Assembly: GCA_964409775.1 (NCBI GenBank)
Contig: CAYPEI010000002.1
Coordinates: 124,001-188,000, forward strand
Length of the DNA: 64,000 bases
Origin: JAHBXL01 sp964409775
GTDB taxonomy: Bacteria > Planctomycetota > Phycisphaerae > Phycisphaerales > UBA1924
Reading direction: 5' to 3'
This document shows, in pieces, positions 1-8,373 of this stretch. The notes below the pieces were generated by a model. It saw only the letters and a list, made by a program, of their open reading frames with translations. It made no database searches and was not told the DNA's origin. The translations under genes were made by a program, and so were the position numbers. The number at the start of each line of letters is the position of its first letter. The stretch's first letter is position 1.

Positions 1-396
1 GTCCACGGTTCGGACAGGCCCGCCCTCGCGGGGTTGGAGCGAACACTGGGGATGTTCGCGCAGCACTTGCGTGCGCACCTTGCCGAGATGAGGGGCACGC
101 TGCTGCCGGCGATACGGCGATGCGAGGGCGCGGGAGGACAGTGCCCGGAGGAACTGCGTGCGGGCATCGCGGGCGCAAGCGCATGTCACGCGGCGGCGAA
201 CCGGCTGTTGTTCGAAATTCGAGAGTGCACGGCCGCGCTCGGTGCGGCGCCGGAGGCGTGCGGCTCGTGGCGACTGCTGATGAGGATCGTTGCGGAGTTG
301 GATGCCGGGGTGTCGGCGTGCATCCGAACCGAGCGGGACGTGCTGTTCCCGATGGCGCTGGGGACGGGTGCGGAAGTCGGCGGTCCGGCGGCGTGA
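1..396 (+). CDS. RIC/YtfE-like di-iron hemerythrin protein, C-terminal part
   Basis: The reading frame is open to the window edge, so only the C-terminal part is seen; TTG at 34 is probably internal. The text fits the RIC (repair of iron centres; YtfE/ScdA/DnrN) family, which restores iron-sulfur clusters after nitric oxide damage in the cytoplasm. The order is an HLRAHLAEM..LLP helix, then ACHAAANRLLFEIRECTAALG, then the diagnostic end ERDVLFPMAL, which corresponds to the family's ENN(I/V)LFPRAL. The histidines usual in that last helix (D-L-x-x-H-I-H-x-E) are here Cys and Arg, so di-iron binding may be altered. It ends 46 bases before a NosR-like gene, at the head of a nitrogen-oxide island. 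The family call is good; activity is uncertain. Confidence 0.6.
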   Translation, partial: VHGSDRPALAGLERTLGMFAQHLRAHLAEMRGTLLPAIRRCEGAGGQCPEELRAGIAGASACHAAANRLLFEIRECTAALGAAPEACGSWRLLMRIVAELDAGVSACIRTERDVLFPMALGTGAEVGGPAA

Positions 397-441
397 ATCG
401 GTTACCGGGTCCTGTGGGCGGCGTCGTGTCGGAGCGTGAGC

Positions 442-2496
442 ATGGCGGGAGGCACCTCAGGGCCGTGTCGGGCAGGGAGCGGCGGCTCCGTGACCGTGCA
501 CCTGCCGGTGTTGCGGGAGGATGTTGCGAGGGCCGACTCGCGGCTTCGGCGCAGGCGGCGTACACGGGCGGTCGTGCTGGCGGGCGTGTGGCTGCTGATG
601 ATCGGTCATGTCGTGCACTGGGCGGTGACGGGCCGATCGGTCGCGCCGTTCGTGCTGTCGGACTCGATGAAGACGCTGGAACTGGGAGAGATCAACCCGG
701 GGTTCATCCTCTTCGCGGCCGCGTTGCTGGTGACGCTGGTGTTCGGGCGGTTCATGTGCGGCTGGGTGTGTCACATGGGGTCGCTGCAGGATCTGTGCGC
801 GTGGATGCTGCGTCGGCTTGGAGTTCGGCCGCGGCTGTTCAAGGCCCGGCTGCTGGGGTACGTGCCGCTCGTGCTCGCGCTCTACATGTTCGTGTGGCCG
901 ACGGCGAAGCGGATCGTGCTGATCCCTGCGCTTGAGCGTGTGTGGCCCGAGGGAGCGGGGTGGTTTGCCCCGTCTGCGCCGTTCCCCGGATGGAGCACGC
1001 GGCTGATGACGACGGACCTGTGGGCGGGGCTTCCTTCCGTGGCGGTGGCGGTGCCGTTCCTGCTCCTGTGCGGCTGTGCGACAGTGTACTTTCTGGGTGC
1101 GCGCGGCCTGTGCCGGTATGGGTGCCCGTATGGCGGCTTTTTCCTGCCCGCGGAGCAGTGTGCGGTTGGACGTATTACGGTAAATGCCGATCTGTGCGAC
1201 GGGTGCGGGCGCTGCACCGCGGCATGCACGTCGGGCGTTCGAGTCCTTGAAGAGACGAAGGCGTTCGGGTTCGTTGTGGATCAGCAGTGCGTTCGCTCGC
1301 TCGACTGCGTGGCGGCGTGCCCGCATGAGGCGCTGAGTTTGTCGTGGTCGCGCCCGGCGATCCTGAAGGGCGCGCCGGCGGCGGTTCGGCCCCGTGAGCG
1401 ATTCGATCTCGGCCTGGGCGAGGAACTGGGGATCATCGGGGTCGGCGCGACGACGTTTGTCGCGACCCGCGGTTTGTACGGGGTCATTCCGCTGCTGCTG
1501 AGCGTGACGATGTCGGTGCTGTCGGCGTTTGTGGTGTGGCGAGCGGCGCGGCTGCTTCGGGAGCGGGACGCGAGGTTCGGCGGACTGCAACTCAAGAGGG
1601 CCGGGAACATGCGCCCGGCGGGCTGGGCATTTCTGACGATGACCGCATGCATTTTGCTGCTGATCGTGCATTCGCTGGGCGTGCGTGCGGCGCAGTGGCG
1701 CGGCGATGTGCTGGACGGGCAGATCCGGACGACCCGGGAGCAGGCGTTTGGCGTCGACCCGGCGGGGGTCAGCGAGCGGGACCGGACGATCGCGGCGGAT
1801 GCCCTGCGGTGGTATGGGATGGCCGCGGCGGTGGGGCGGGGCGGCTTTGCGCTGGCGGATACCAGGGAGTGCATGGTCCGTGAGGCATGGCTGGGCATGG
1901 TGGCGGGCGAGCCTGCGCGTGCTCAGGCGACGCTGGGTCTGTTGATCCGGGAGCATGGCGGGGGCGATTCACTGGTCGCGGAACTGGCGCGGGTGCGGTT
2001 GTTCCGGGGCGAGGAGGCCGCGGCGGCCACGGAACTGGAGCAGGCCGTGTCGGCGGGGATCGCCGGGCGGGAATCGCGCGAACTGCTGGTTCAACTGCAT
2101 GCCGGGTCGGGGCGATTGGACCGGGCTGAGGAAGTTGCCCGGCTGGGAGTCGCCGCAAGCGGGGCGACGCCCGACTCGCACCGGCTGCTGGGCTGGGTGC
2201 TGCTGGTCAAGGGGAATCCGGCGGGAGCGGCGGAAGAACTGAAGGCGTCGCTCGCCGGCCACACGGGAGATGTGCTTGCGCTGGAACTGCTGGCATCGGC
2301 CCGGCTGATGATGGGGGATACGGCCGGGGCGCTGGATGCGCTGGAGGGGATGGTGTTGGCGGACGTTCGCGCGGCGGCGTACTGCGAGGCGCGCGGCGTC
2401 GAATTGCTGGAAATGACCGGTCAATCGGAAGGGGTTGCTGGGTGGCGGGCCCGGATGGCTCGGGCGGCCTCGGCCAAGGGACGGTTCCCCCGTTGA
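442..2496 (+). CDS. NosR/NapH-like membrane 4Fe-4S protein with C-terminal TPR region
   Basis: An integral membrane protein of 684 residues. The order is a TM segment near residues 45-65, further membrane segments, paired Cys motifs (CGWVC near 106 and CRYGCP), a ferredoxin cluster (C252, 255, 258, 262), a second cluster motif near 283-293, two more TM segments, and a TPR-rich C-terminus from about residue 450. The NosR C-terminal half and NapH share this Cys/membrane layout and pass quinol electrons to periplasmic reductases. The second cluster reads CVRSLDCVAACP, with Ser where the second Cys is expected. ATG 442 is preferred over GTG 436 because GGAG at 431-434 is 7 bases from it. It lies upstream of nosZ, so electron delivery to nitrous oxide reduction is inferred. 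The TPR fusion is unusual. Confidence 0.7.
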   Translation: MAGGTSGPCRAGSGGSVTVHLPVLREDVARADSRLRRRRRTRAVVLAGVWLLMIGHVVHWAVTGRSVAPFVLSDSMKTLELGEINPGFILFAAALLVTLVFGRFMCGWVCHMGSLQDLCAWMLRRLGVRPRLFKARLLGYVPLVLALYMFVWPTAKRIVLIPALERVWPEGAGWFAPSAPFPGWSTRLMTTDLWAGLPSVAVAVPFLLLCGCATVYFLGARGLCRYGCPYGGFFLPAEQCAVGRITVNADLCDGCGRCTAACTSGVRVLEETKAFGFVVDQQCVRSLDCVAACPHEALSLSWSRPAILKGAPAAVRPRERFDLGLGEELGIIGVGATTFVATRGLYGVIPLLLSVTMSVLSAFVVWRAARLLRERDARFGGLQLKRAGNMRPAGWAFLTMTACILLLIVHSLGVRAAQWRGDVLDGQIRTTREQAFGVDPAGVSERDRTIAADALRWYGMAAAVGRGGFALADTRECMVREAWLGMVAGEPARAQATLGLLIREHGGGDSLVAELARVRLFRGEEAAAATELEQAVSAGIAGRESRELLVQLHAGSGRLDRAEEVARLGVAASGATPDSHRLLGWVLLVKGNPAGAAEELKASLAGHTGDVLALELLASARLMMGDTAGALDALEGMVLADVRAAAYCEARGVELLEMTGQSEGVAGWRARMARAASAKGRFPR

Positions 2497-2519
2497 AGGG
2501 CTGCGGCGCGAAAACCGGC

Positions 2520-2547
2520 TTGACAGGGCGCGGGCCTGATGTAAACT
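2520..2547 (+). promoter_or_regulatory. sigma-70-type promoter of the pentahaem cytochrome gene
   Basis: TTGACA at 2520-2525 and TAAACT at 2542-2547 are separated by 16 bases, a near-consensus housekeeping promoter. It lies 24 bases past the end of the upstream gene and about 40 bases before the next ATG. Confidence 0.65.
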
Positions 2548-2551
2548 GCAT

Positions 2552-2565
2552 TTCTAGATACAGAA
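2552..2565. promoter_or_regulatory. operator-like dyad TTCTAGATACAGAA
   Basis: A dyad with TTCT/AGAA arms lies over the expected transcription start of the promoter at 2520-2547. Its AGATACA core recurs at 4540-4546 and 16420-16426. It is a candidate binding site for the Rrf2 regulator encoded at 12849; the link is inferred. Confidence 0.4.
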
Positions 2566-2585
2566 CTCCAATAAAGGAGACAGTC

Positions 2586-4418
2586 ATGCGCTTCTCGACG
2601 AACCAACGGCGTCTGGTCAGTGCGGGTGCGTGGTGTATGGGCGCGGTCGTGATCGGGACGGTGGCCTATGCGACGATCATCGAGTTGACGCTGGCGGACC
2701 TCCACCTTCGCGGAACGCAGATGGGGGCTGTCGGGCCGGCGGTGATCTTCTCGGAGCAGACGTGTCTTGATTGCCACTCCAGCGTGGACGGATCGCGGAG
2801 CCTGCACTCGGAGTGGTCCGGGAGCCTGATGGGCAACGCGGGGCGCGACCCGCTGTTCTTTGCGCAGATGGCCACGGCGAACCAGGATGTCGGGAATGTC
2901 GGGTATTTCTGCATGCGGTGCCACGTGCCGATGACGTGGGTCACGGGCCACGCGATGCCGCCGGATGGCTCGGCGTTGAATGAACTCGACACGGAGGGCG
3001 TGAGTTGCCACCTGTGTCACGCGATGGTGGACCCGATCTATCAAGCGGGGATCAGCCCGCCGCAGGACCAGGCGATTCTCGCGGGGCTGCCCGGCGGCGC
3101 GCCGGAGCACTATGGGAACGCCCAGTTCGTGCTGGACCCGGCGGGCGTGCGTCGCGGCCCGCGCCAGCAGACCGCGGCGCTGCACACGGTGATCCTGTCG
3201 CAGTTCCATGCGCGGGGCGAGTTCTGCGTGACCTGTCACGAGGTGGGAAATGTGGCGGTGTCGCGCCAGCCCGACGGGACGTACCGCTACAACACGCTGG
3301 ACGAGCCGACGCCCAACGAGGATCCGCACTCGCAGTTCCCGCTCGAGCGGACCGGCTCGGAATGGCGTCTGTCGGCATTCGCCAACGGGGGAGTGGACAT
3401 GGGCGGGCGCTTCGGCGGCGCGGCCGGGCCGGTCGTGAGTTCGTGCCAGGACTGCCACATGCCGAAGGCCCCGGGGCGGGCGTGCTTCTTTGCGCCGGTG
3501 CGTCCCGATATCGCGAGCCACCAGTTCGCGGGCGCTTCGGCGCAGGTGCTGGACCTGATCATCGCGCAGGTCGGCCAGGATGACCCGGACCGGGTTCCTG
3601 CGCTGCAGGCCGGCCGCGCCGCGGCGGTCGACATGCTCGAGCGGGCCGCGACGCTGGAACTCTCCAGCATTCCGAGCGGGCTGAATGTGCGGGTCATCAA
3701 CGAGACCGGGCACAAACTGCCGACCGGGCATATCGAAGGCCGTCGGGTGTGGATCAACGTGCGGTTCCTCGATGGGCAGGGCGGGCTGGTCGCCGAGCAC
3801 GGTCACTATGACTACGCGGAGGCTGAACTCGACGAGGCGTCGACGGTGGTGTACGAGATGCACTTGGGGCTGAGCCTGTACGCATCGCAGGTCACGGGGC
3901 TGCCGGCGGGCCCGACGATCAAGATGTCGCTCGCGGACACGATCCTGAAGGACAACCGGATCCCGCCGCGGGGCTTCAACAACGCCGCGTTCGCAGAGGC
4001 GGGCGCGCCCGTGGTCGCGTACACGTACGCGGACGGCCAGTACTGGGATGATCGCCAGTTTCCGGTTCCCGCAGGGGCGCGGCGGGCGGAGGTGGCGCTG
4101 TACTACCAACAGACGCCGCGGCACTATGTTGAGGCGTTGCGCGACAACAACACGACGGACCAGTGGGGCAACATCCTGTATTCGCTGTGGGAGTCCACCG
4201 GGCGAGGTGCGCCGATCCTGATGGCATCGCGGTCGATCGTGCTGAACAGTTGTGCGGCCGACTTCAACGGGAACGGCGTCGCGGATGTGCCGGACATCTT
4301 CGCGTTCCTGGCGCTGTGGTTTGCGGGCGATCCGCGGGCGGACTTCGACCATCAGAACGGCATCGGGGTGCCGGACATCTTCGCGTTCCTGAGCGGATGG
4401 TTTGCGGGCTGTCGGTGA
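2586..4418 (+). CDS. exported pentahaem c-type cytochrome with C-terminal EF-hand-like surface tail
   Basis: A protein of 610 residues starting at the ATG that follows AAAGGAGA. A hydrophobic segment at about residues 12-32 acts as a signal peptide or anchor. Five CxxCH haem-binding motifs start near residues 60, 109, 141, 214 and 287, the density of cytochrome c554-like multihaem proteins. The last 55 residues form two calcium-loop repeats (DFNGNGVADVPDIFAFLALW and a second copy ending WFAGCR), the same tail as in the dehydrogenase at 28170. The gene has its own promoter and sits between the NosR-like gene and the nos operon, so it may move electrons at or outside the outer membrane. Its substrate is unknown. 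Confidence 0.75.
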   Translation: MRFSTNQRRLVSAGAWCMGAVVIGTVAYATIIELTLADLHLRGTQMGAVGPAVIFSEQTCLDCHSSVDGSRSLHSEWSGSLMGNAGRDPLFFAQMATANQDVGNVGYFCMRCHVPMTWVTGHAMPPDGSALNELDTEGVSCHLCHAMVDPIYQAGISPPQDQAILAGLPGGAPEHYGNAQFVLDPAGVRRGPRQQTAALHTVILSQFHARGEFCVTCHEVGNVAVSRQPDGTYRYNTLDEPTPNEDPHSQFPLERTGSEWRLSAFANGGVDMGGRFGGAAGPVVSSCQDCHMPKAPGRACFFAPVRPDIASHQFAGASAQVLDLIIAQVGQDDPDRVPALQAGRAAAVDMLERAATLELSSIPSGLNVRVINETGHKLPTGHIEGRRVWINVRFLDGQGGLVAEHGHYDYAEAELDEASTVVYEMHLGLSLYASQVTGLPAGPTIKMSLADTILKDNRIPPRGFNNAAFAEAGAPVVAYTYADGQYWDDRQFPVPAGARRAEVALYYQQTPRHYVEALRDNNTTDQWGNILYSLWESTGRGAPILMASRSIVLNSCAADFNGNGVADVPDIFAFLALWFAGDPRADFDHQNGIGVPDIFAFLSGWFAGCR

Positions 4419-4510
4419 GATGCGTCGGCGGGCCGCGCAAGGCCAAACACAGTGCAAACGGTGGAGAGCGACGGGCTGACTGAATTTCGCGGAAATTCCG
4501 CCGCGAGTGC

Positions 4511-4560
4511 TTGACTCGCTTCCGTAATGTCGATATCAAGATATAGAAGTATGCATATAG
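4511..4560 (+). promoter_or_regulatory. promoter and operator-like region of the nos operon
   Basis: TTGACT at 4511-4516 and TATCAA at 4534-4539 are 17 bases apart. The -10 box is followed at once by AGATATAGAAGTATGCATAT, an AT-rich stretch that is striking in such GC-rich DNA. It shares the AGATAYAGAA core with 2556-2565. This is the likely control region for the cytochrome-nosZ operon. Confidence 0.5.
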
Positions 4561-4585
4561 ACAACAGGGCATCCGGAGTCCATCC

Positions 4586-5512
4586 ATGAACACATCCGCC
4601 ACACAATCCCGGTCGGCAGTTCAGGTGGTCGGGGAGCATGGCAGCCGGAGGGCGCACGAACGGTTTGCGGTGCTGGTGTCGCTTGGAGTCAGTGCCGCGG
4701 CGATCGTCGGGATGGCTGGGCTGGTGTTCGTGGTGGGGTGGACGCAGCGGCAGATCACGGTCGACTTCGCCTCGGTGCCGGCGGTTTCGTACCTGGATTC
4801 CGAGAAGGTGATCCATGGCCGCACACTGTTCTCGATGGTGTGCGTGGCGTGCCATGGGGAAGACGGGCGCGGCCGTCCCGGGCTTGGCAAGGATCTGACC
4901 GCCAGCCCGTTCGTGAAGGCGACATCGGATGGACTGCTGCGGGTGATGATCAAGGAAGGCCGTCCGGCCAACCACCCGCTCAATACCACGAAGGTGCTGA
5001 TGCCGCCCAAGGGCGGCAACGACGCGCTGACCGATGAGGACATCGCGGACGTGGTGCTGTTCCTGCGTGGGCTGCAGAGTCCTGCGCAGGTGGCGCCCGG
5101 CGTGTCGCTGGCGGCCAAGGCCCCGGCCCCGACGGAGGCGGAGATCGAGGCGGCCAAGGCCGCGGCCCTGACCGCGGCGGGCGGCGATGCGGAACTTGCC
5201 GAGTACATCGCCAGCGGCACGAAGATCTTCAACACAACCTGCATCGCGTGCCATGGCCCGGGAGGGATCGGCATCAAGGGCAACGGCAAGGCCCTTGCGC
5301 ACAACGAGTTCATCAAAGGCCTCGACGATGACGGACTGCTCGCGTTCGTGAAGAAGGGTCGCGACCCGAGCGACCCGAAGAACACGACCGGCGTGGGCAT
5401 GCCTCCCAAGGGCGGCAACCCCGCTCTTTCGGACGACGACCTGCTCGATGTCATCTCGTACCTGCGCACGCTGCAGGGCGATGCCGCGAGCGCGACAGCC
5501 ACGAAGCCGTGA
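4586..5512 (+). CDS. membrane-anchored dihaem cytochrome c of the nos operon
   Basis: A protein of 308 residues with a long N-terminal TM segment (about residues 28-51) that holds two periplasmic cytochrome c domains. Haem motifs CVACH (near 86) and CIACH (near 219) are each followed by a GMPPKGGNxAL..DD motif that supplies the methionine ligand. The two halves are clearly duplicates of each other and of the next gene. Clade II nos clusters commonly encode such cytochromes to deliver electrons to NosZ, so this is a NosC-type carrier by context. CCGGAG lies 10-15 bases before the ATG. It is the first gene of the operon after the promoter at 4511. Confidence 0.8.
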   Translation: MNTSATQSRSAVQVVGEHGSRRAHERFAVLVSLGVSAAAIVGMAGLVFVVGWTQRQITVDFASVPAVSYLDSEKVIHGRTLFSMVCVACHGEDGRGRPGLGKDLTASPFVKATSDGLLRVMIKEGRPANHPLNTTKVLMPPKGGNDALTDEDIADVVLFLRGLQSPAQVAPGVSLAAKAPAPTEAEIEAAKAAALTAAGGDAELAEYIASGTKIFNTTCIACHGPGGIGIKGNGKALAHNEFIKGLDDDGLLAFVKKGRDPSDPKNTTGVGMPPKGGNPALSDDDLLDVISYLRTLQGDAASATATKP

Positions 5513-5590
5513 ACGAATCGGGAGGAACCCGGCACGCGAGATCGCCCGCGTGGAAGACCGGCAGATGAGCGAGAGCACGCAGACGAGTTG

Positions 5591-6082
5591 ATGAAGACCA
5601 TGACCACGACACGACCAACCAGGAGTGAACAGGCGCGGGCAATCGCAGCGAGTGTTGCGGTCGTCCTGCTGACTGGCTGCGGCGGCGATCGAGTTGGTTC
5701 CGGCAATGGCGGAGGCGAAATCAGTGATGTTGCCGGTCCCGGACGTCTGGCGAGCGGCGAGGTGGATGTGGCGTCGTATGCCGCGAGCGGAAAGTCACTG
5801 TTTGCGCGGGTGTGTGCGGCGTGCCATGGCCCGGTCGGGGCGGGCCGGCCGCGACTTGGAAAGCCGCTGGCGAACAGCGCGTTTGTCGGCAGCCTTGACG
5901 ACGAGGGGCTGTTGGCGTTCATCAAGAAGGGACGGGGCCCGGGCGACCCGGGCAACACGACGGGCATTCCGATGCCGCCGCGGGGCGGGAGCCCGGCGCT
6001 GTCGGATGACGACCTTCTGGACATCATCACGTACGTGCGGACGTTACAGGCGGACACGCCCGGCACGGTGAAGCAGAGATAG
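5591..6082 (+). CDS. lipoprotein monohaem cytochrome c of the nos operon
   Basis: A protein of 163 residues. The N-terminus ends in a lipobox (VVLLTGC), so it is probably lipid-anchored on the periplasmic side. One haem motif, CAACH, lies near residue 76, with a distal Met in PMPPRGG. Across its whole domain it is very close to the second domain of the preceding gene (shared patterns: LDDxGLLAF.KKGR, NTTG.xMPP.GG, PALSDDDLLD), so it arose by recent domain duplication. ATG 5591 is chosen over the TTG directly before it; no strong ribosome site is visible. It is a likely electron donor to NosZ, encoded 66 bases downstream. Confidence 0.75.
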   Translation: MKTMTTTRPTRSEQARAIAASVAVVLLTGCGGDRVGSGNGGGEISDVAGPGRLASGEVDVASYAASGKSLFARVCAACHGPVGAGRPRLGKPLANSAFVGSLDDEGLLAFIKKGRGPGDPGNTTGIPMPPRGGSPALSDDDLLDIITYVRTLQADTPGTVKQR

Positions 6083-6148
6083 ACACATTTTCGCGGCGCA
6101 CGGGTCGCCCTTGTGGGCCGCCCGTGGGTCGCTTCCGGAGAGCCGAAC

Positions 6149-8263
6149 ATGAGACACATCCCCCGAATCCACGCGACCGCGGCAGCGTTCCTGACCATCC
6201 TGACGGGGGGCATTGTCTTTGAATCTGTGATGCCGACGGCGATGGCGCAGCAGGAAGGGCGCCGACGGCGCGGCGGTGCGCAGGAAGCCAAGCCCCTTGA
6301 ACTCACGCCGGACCAGGTCGCGCAACTGACGAGGGTCGCCAACGAGCGCAAACTCAACATGGACGACCTGCTCGCGGCGAGCAAGACCTACACCCCGAGC
6401 GGCCGGCACGACGAGTATGTTCTGTTCTCTTCGGGCGGCCAGAGCGGGCAGGTGTTTGCGATCGGCGTCCCGAGCATGCGGCTGCTGCGTTCGATCGCGG
6501 TGTTCACGCCCGAGTCGTGGCAGGGCTACGGCTTTGCCGGGGAGCGCGACCGGGTGCGTGAGGAACTGGCGATCAACGGCAAGCCTGTGCTGTGGGGCGA
6601 CACGCACCACCCGGCGCTCTCGGAATCGGCCGGGGAGTATGACGGGCAGTTCCTGTTCATCGGCGACAAGGCGAATGCGCGCGTCGGCGTGATCGACCTG
6701 CGCGACTGGGAGACCAAGCAGGTCGTGAAGAACCCGCTGACCGTGAGCGATCACGGGGGCTCGTTCGTCACGCCGAACACGGAGTACGTGGTTGAGGGCG
6801 GGCAGTACGCCACCGTGCTCGGGTATGGGTATGCGCCGATCGAGGAGTACAAGAAGTCGTATCGCGGGATGGTGACGCTCTGGAAGTTCGATCGCGCCAA
6901 GGGGCGGATCGACGTGGCGAACTCGTTTGCGCTGGAACTGCCGCCCTATTGGCAGGACCTCGCGGACGCGGGCAAGGCCGCCAGCGACGGGTTCATCTTC
7001 CTGAACTCGTTCAACACCGAGATGGCGACCGGCGGAGTGGAGAAGGGACAGCCCCCGTTCGAGGCCGGCGCCAGCAAGCGGGACATGGATTACCTGCACA
7101 TCATCGACTGGAAGAAGGCCGAGGCGGCCTTCAAGGCGGGCAAGGCGAAGATGATCAACGGCTTCGCCGTGCTGATGCTGGACACGAGCGTCGCCGAGGG
7201 AATCCTGCACTTCGCTCCCGAGCCCAAGAGCCCGCACGGTGTCGATGTCACGCCCAACGGGCAGTACATGGTCGTCGCCGGGAAACTGGACCCGCACGTG
7301 ACGGTGTATTCGATCGACCGGATCAAATCCGCGATCGCCTCGAAGAAGTACGGCGGCACGGACGACTACGGCGTGCCCATCCTGGACTTCGACGCGGTCA
7401 AGGAAGCCCAGGTCGAACTGGGCCTTGGGCCGTTGCACACGCAGTTCGATGACAAGGGCTATGCCTACACGTCGCTCTTCCTCGACTCCGCGGTGGCACG
7501 CTGGAGCCTCGGCGGCGACTATGCCAGCCTCCACAGCGAGAAGCCCTGGACGCTGGTCACCAAGACTCCCGTGCAGTACAACATCGGGCACCTGTGCGCC
7601 GCGGAAGGCGACAGCGCCAGCCCCGACGGGCGGTACCTCATCTCGATGTCGAAGTGGTCGGTCGATCGCTTCCTGACGACCGGTCCGCTGCTGCCGCAGA
7701 ACTTCCAACTGCTCGACATCGGCAACCCGGGGACCACGATGCCGGTGATCTATGACCTGCCGATCGGCGTCGGCGAGCCGCACTACTGCCAGATGATCAA
7801 GGCTGACAAACTCAAGTCATGGACGGTGTACCCCGAGGTCGGCTGGAACCCGCACACGCAGCAGGTCGATCCGAACGCGCCCAAGGCGGGCAAGGAGGGC
7901 GTGACGCGCGAGGGCAACAAGGTCACCGTCAACATGACCGCCATCCGCAGCCACTTCACGCCCGAGCACGTCGAGATCGTGGAGGGCGACCAGGTGACGT
8001 GGCGGATCGTCGCGATGGAGACGACCGTCGACGCCACGCACGGCTTCTGCATCGGCGGCTACAACGTGAACCTTTCGCTTGAGCCCGGCGAGTTCGCCGA
8101 GTTCACCTTCACGGCCGACAAGCCCGGCACCTACCCGTACTACTGCACGGAGTTCTGCTCCGCGCTGCACCTGGAGATGATGGGCTATCTGCACATCAAG
8201 CCCAAGGCCGCCGCGCTGGCCCCCGCCGCGGCGGAACCCGGCGCGGCCTCCGCTGCCCGGTAA
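6149..8263 (+). CDS. nosZ: nitrous oxide reductase, clade II (Sec-dependent)
   Basis: This enzyme reduces N2O to N2 in the periplasm with a CuA and a CuZ copper centre. It has 704 residues. The signal peptide has a single hydrophobic core ending TAMAQQ and no twin-arginine motif, the hallmark of clade II (atypical) NosZ. The N-terminal beta-propeller carries the CuZ histidines, including DTHHPALSES near residue 150. The C-terminal cupredoxin domain ends in the CuA motif CTEFCSALHLEMM near residues 666-678. ATG 6149 follows CCGGAGA. It is followed by nosB, nosD, nosF, nosY and nosL, and preceded by two cytochromes, the standard clade II order. All expected ligands that can be read by eye are present. 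Confidence 0.95.
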   Translation: MRHIPRIHATAAAFLTILTGGIVFESVMPTAMAQQEGRRRRGGAQEAKPLELTPDQVAQLTRVANERKLNMDDLLAASKTYTPSGRHDEYVLFSSGGQSGQVFAIGVPSMRLLRSIAVFTPESWQGYGFAGERDRVREELAINGKPVLWGDTHHPALSESAGEYDGQFLFIGDKANARVGVIDLRDWETKQVVKNPLTVSDHGGSFVTPNTEYVVEGGQYATVLGYGYAPIEEYKKSYRGMVTLWKFDRAKGRIDVANSFALELPPYWQDLADAGKAASDGFIFLNSFNTEMATGGVEKGQPPFEAGASKRDMDYLHIIDWKKAEAAFKAGKAKMINGFAVLMLDTSVAEGILHFAPEPKSPHGVDVTPNGQYMVVAGKLDPHVTVYSIDRIKSAIASKKYGGTDDYGVPILDFDAVKEAQVELGLGPLHTQFDDKGYAYTSLFLDSAVARWSLGGDYASLHSEKPWTLVTKTPVQYNIGHLCAAEGDSASPDGRYLISMSKWSVDRFLTTGPLLPQNFQLLDIGNPGTTMPVIYDLPIGVGEPHYCQMIKADKLKSWTVYPEVGWNPHTQQVDPNAPKAGKEGVTREGNKVTVNMTAIRSHFTPEHVEIVEGDQVTWRIVAMETTVDATHGFCIGGYNVNLSLEPGEFAEFTFTADKPGTYPYYCTEFCSALHLEMMGYLHIKPKAAALAPAAAEPGAASAAR

Positions 8264-8373
8264 GTCCCCCATTTGCCCGACGGGGAACGAGAGTTCCCCG
8301 CGGGCTTTGCCGCGGTGCATGTCCTGTCCCGCGGGCAGAAGCATCGAACGCCCTCAGCAATCAGGAGGAGCCC

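Noticed and set aside
457..1956. Long antisense frame over the NosR-like gene
   Set aside because: It is Arg/Pro-rich with no domain or ribosome site and lies opposite a gene with clear Cys and TM motifs.
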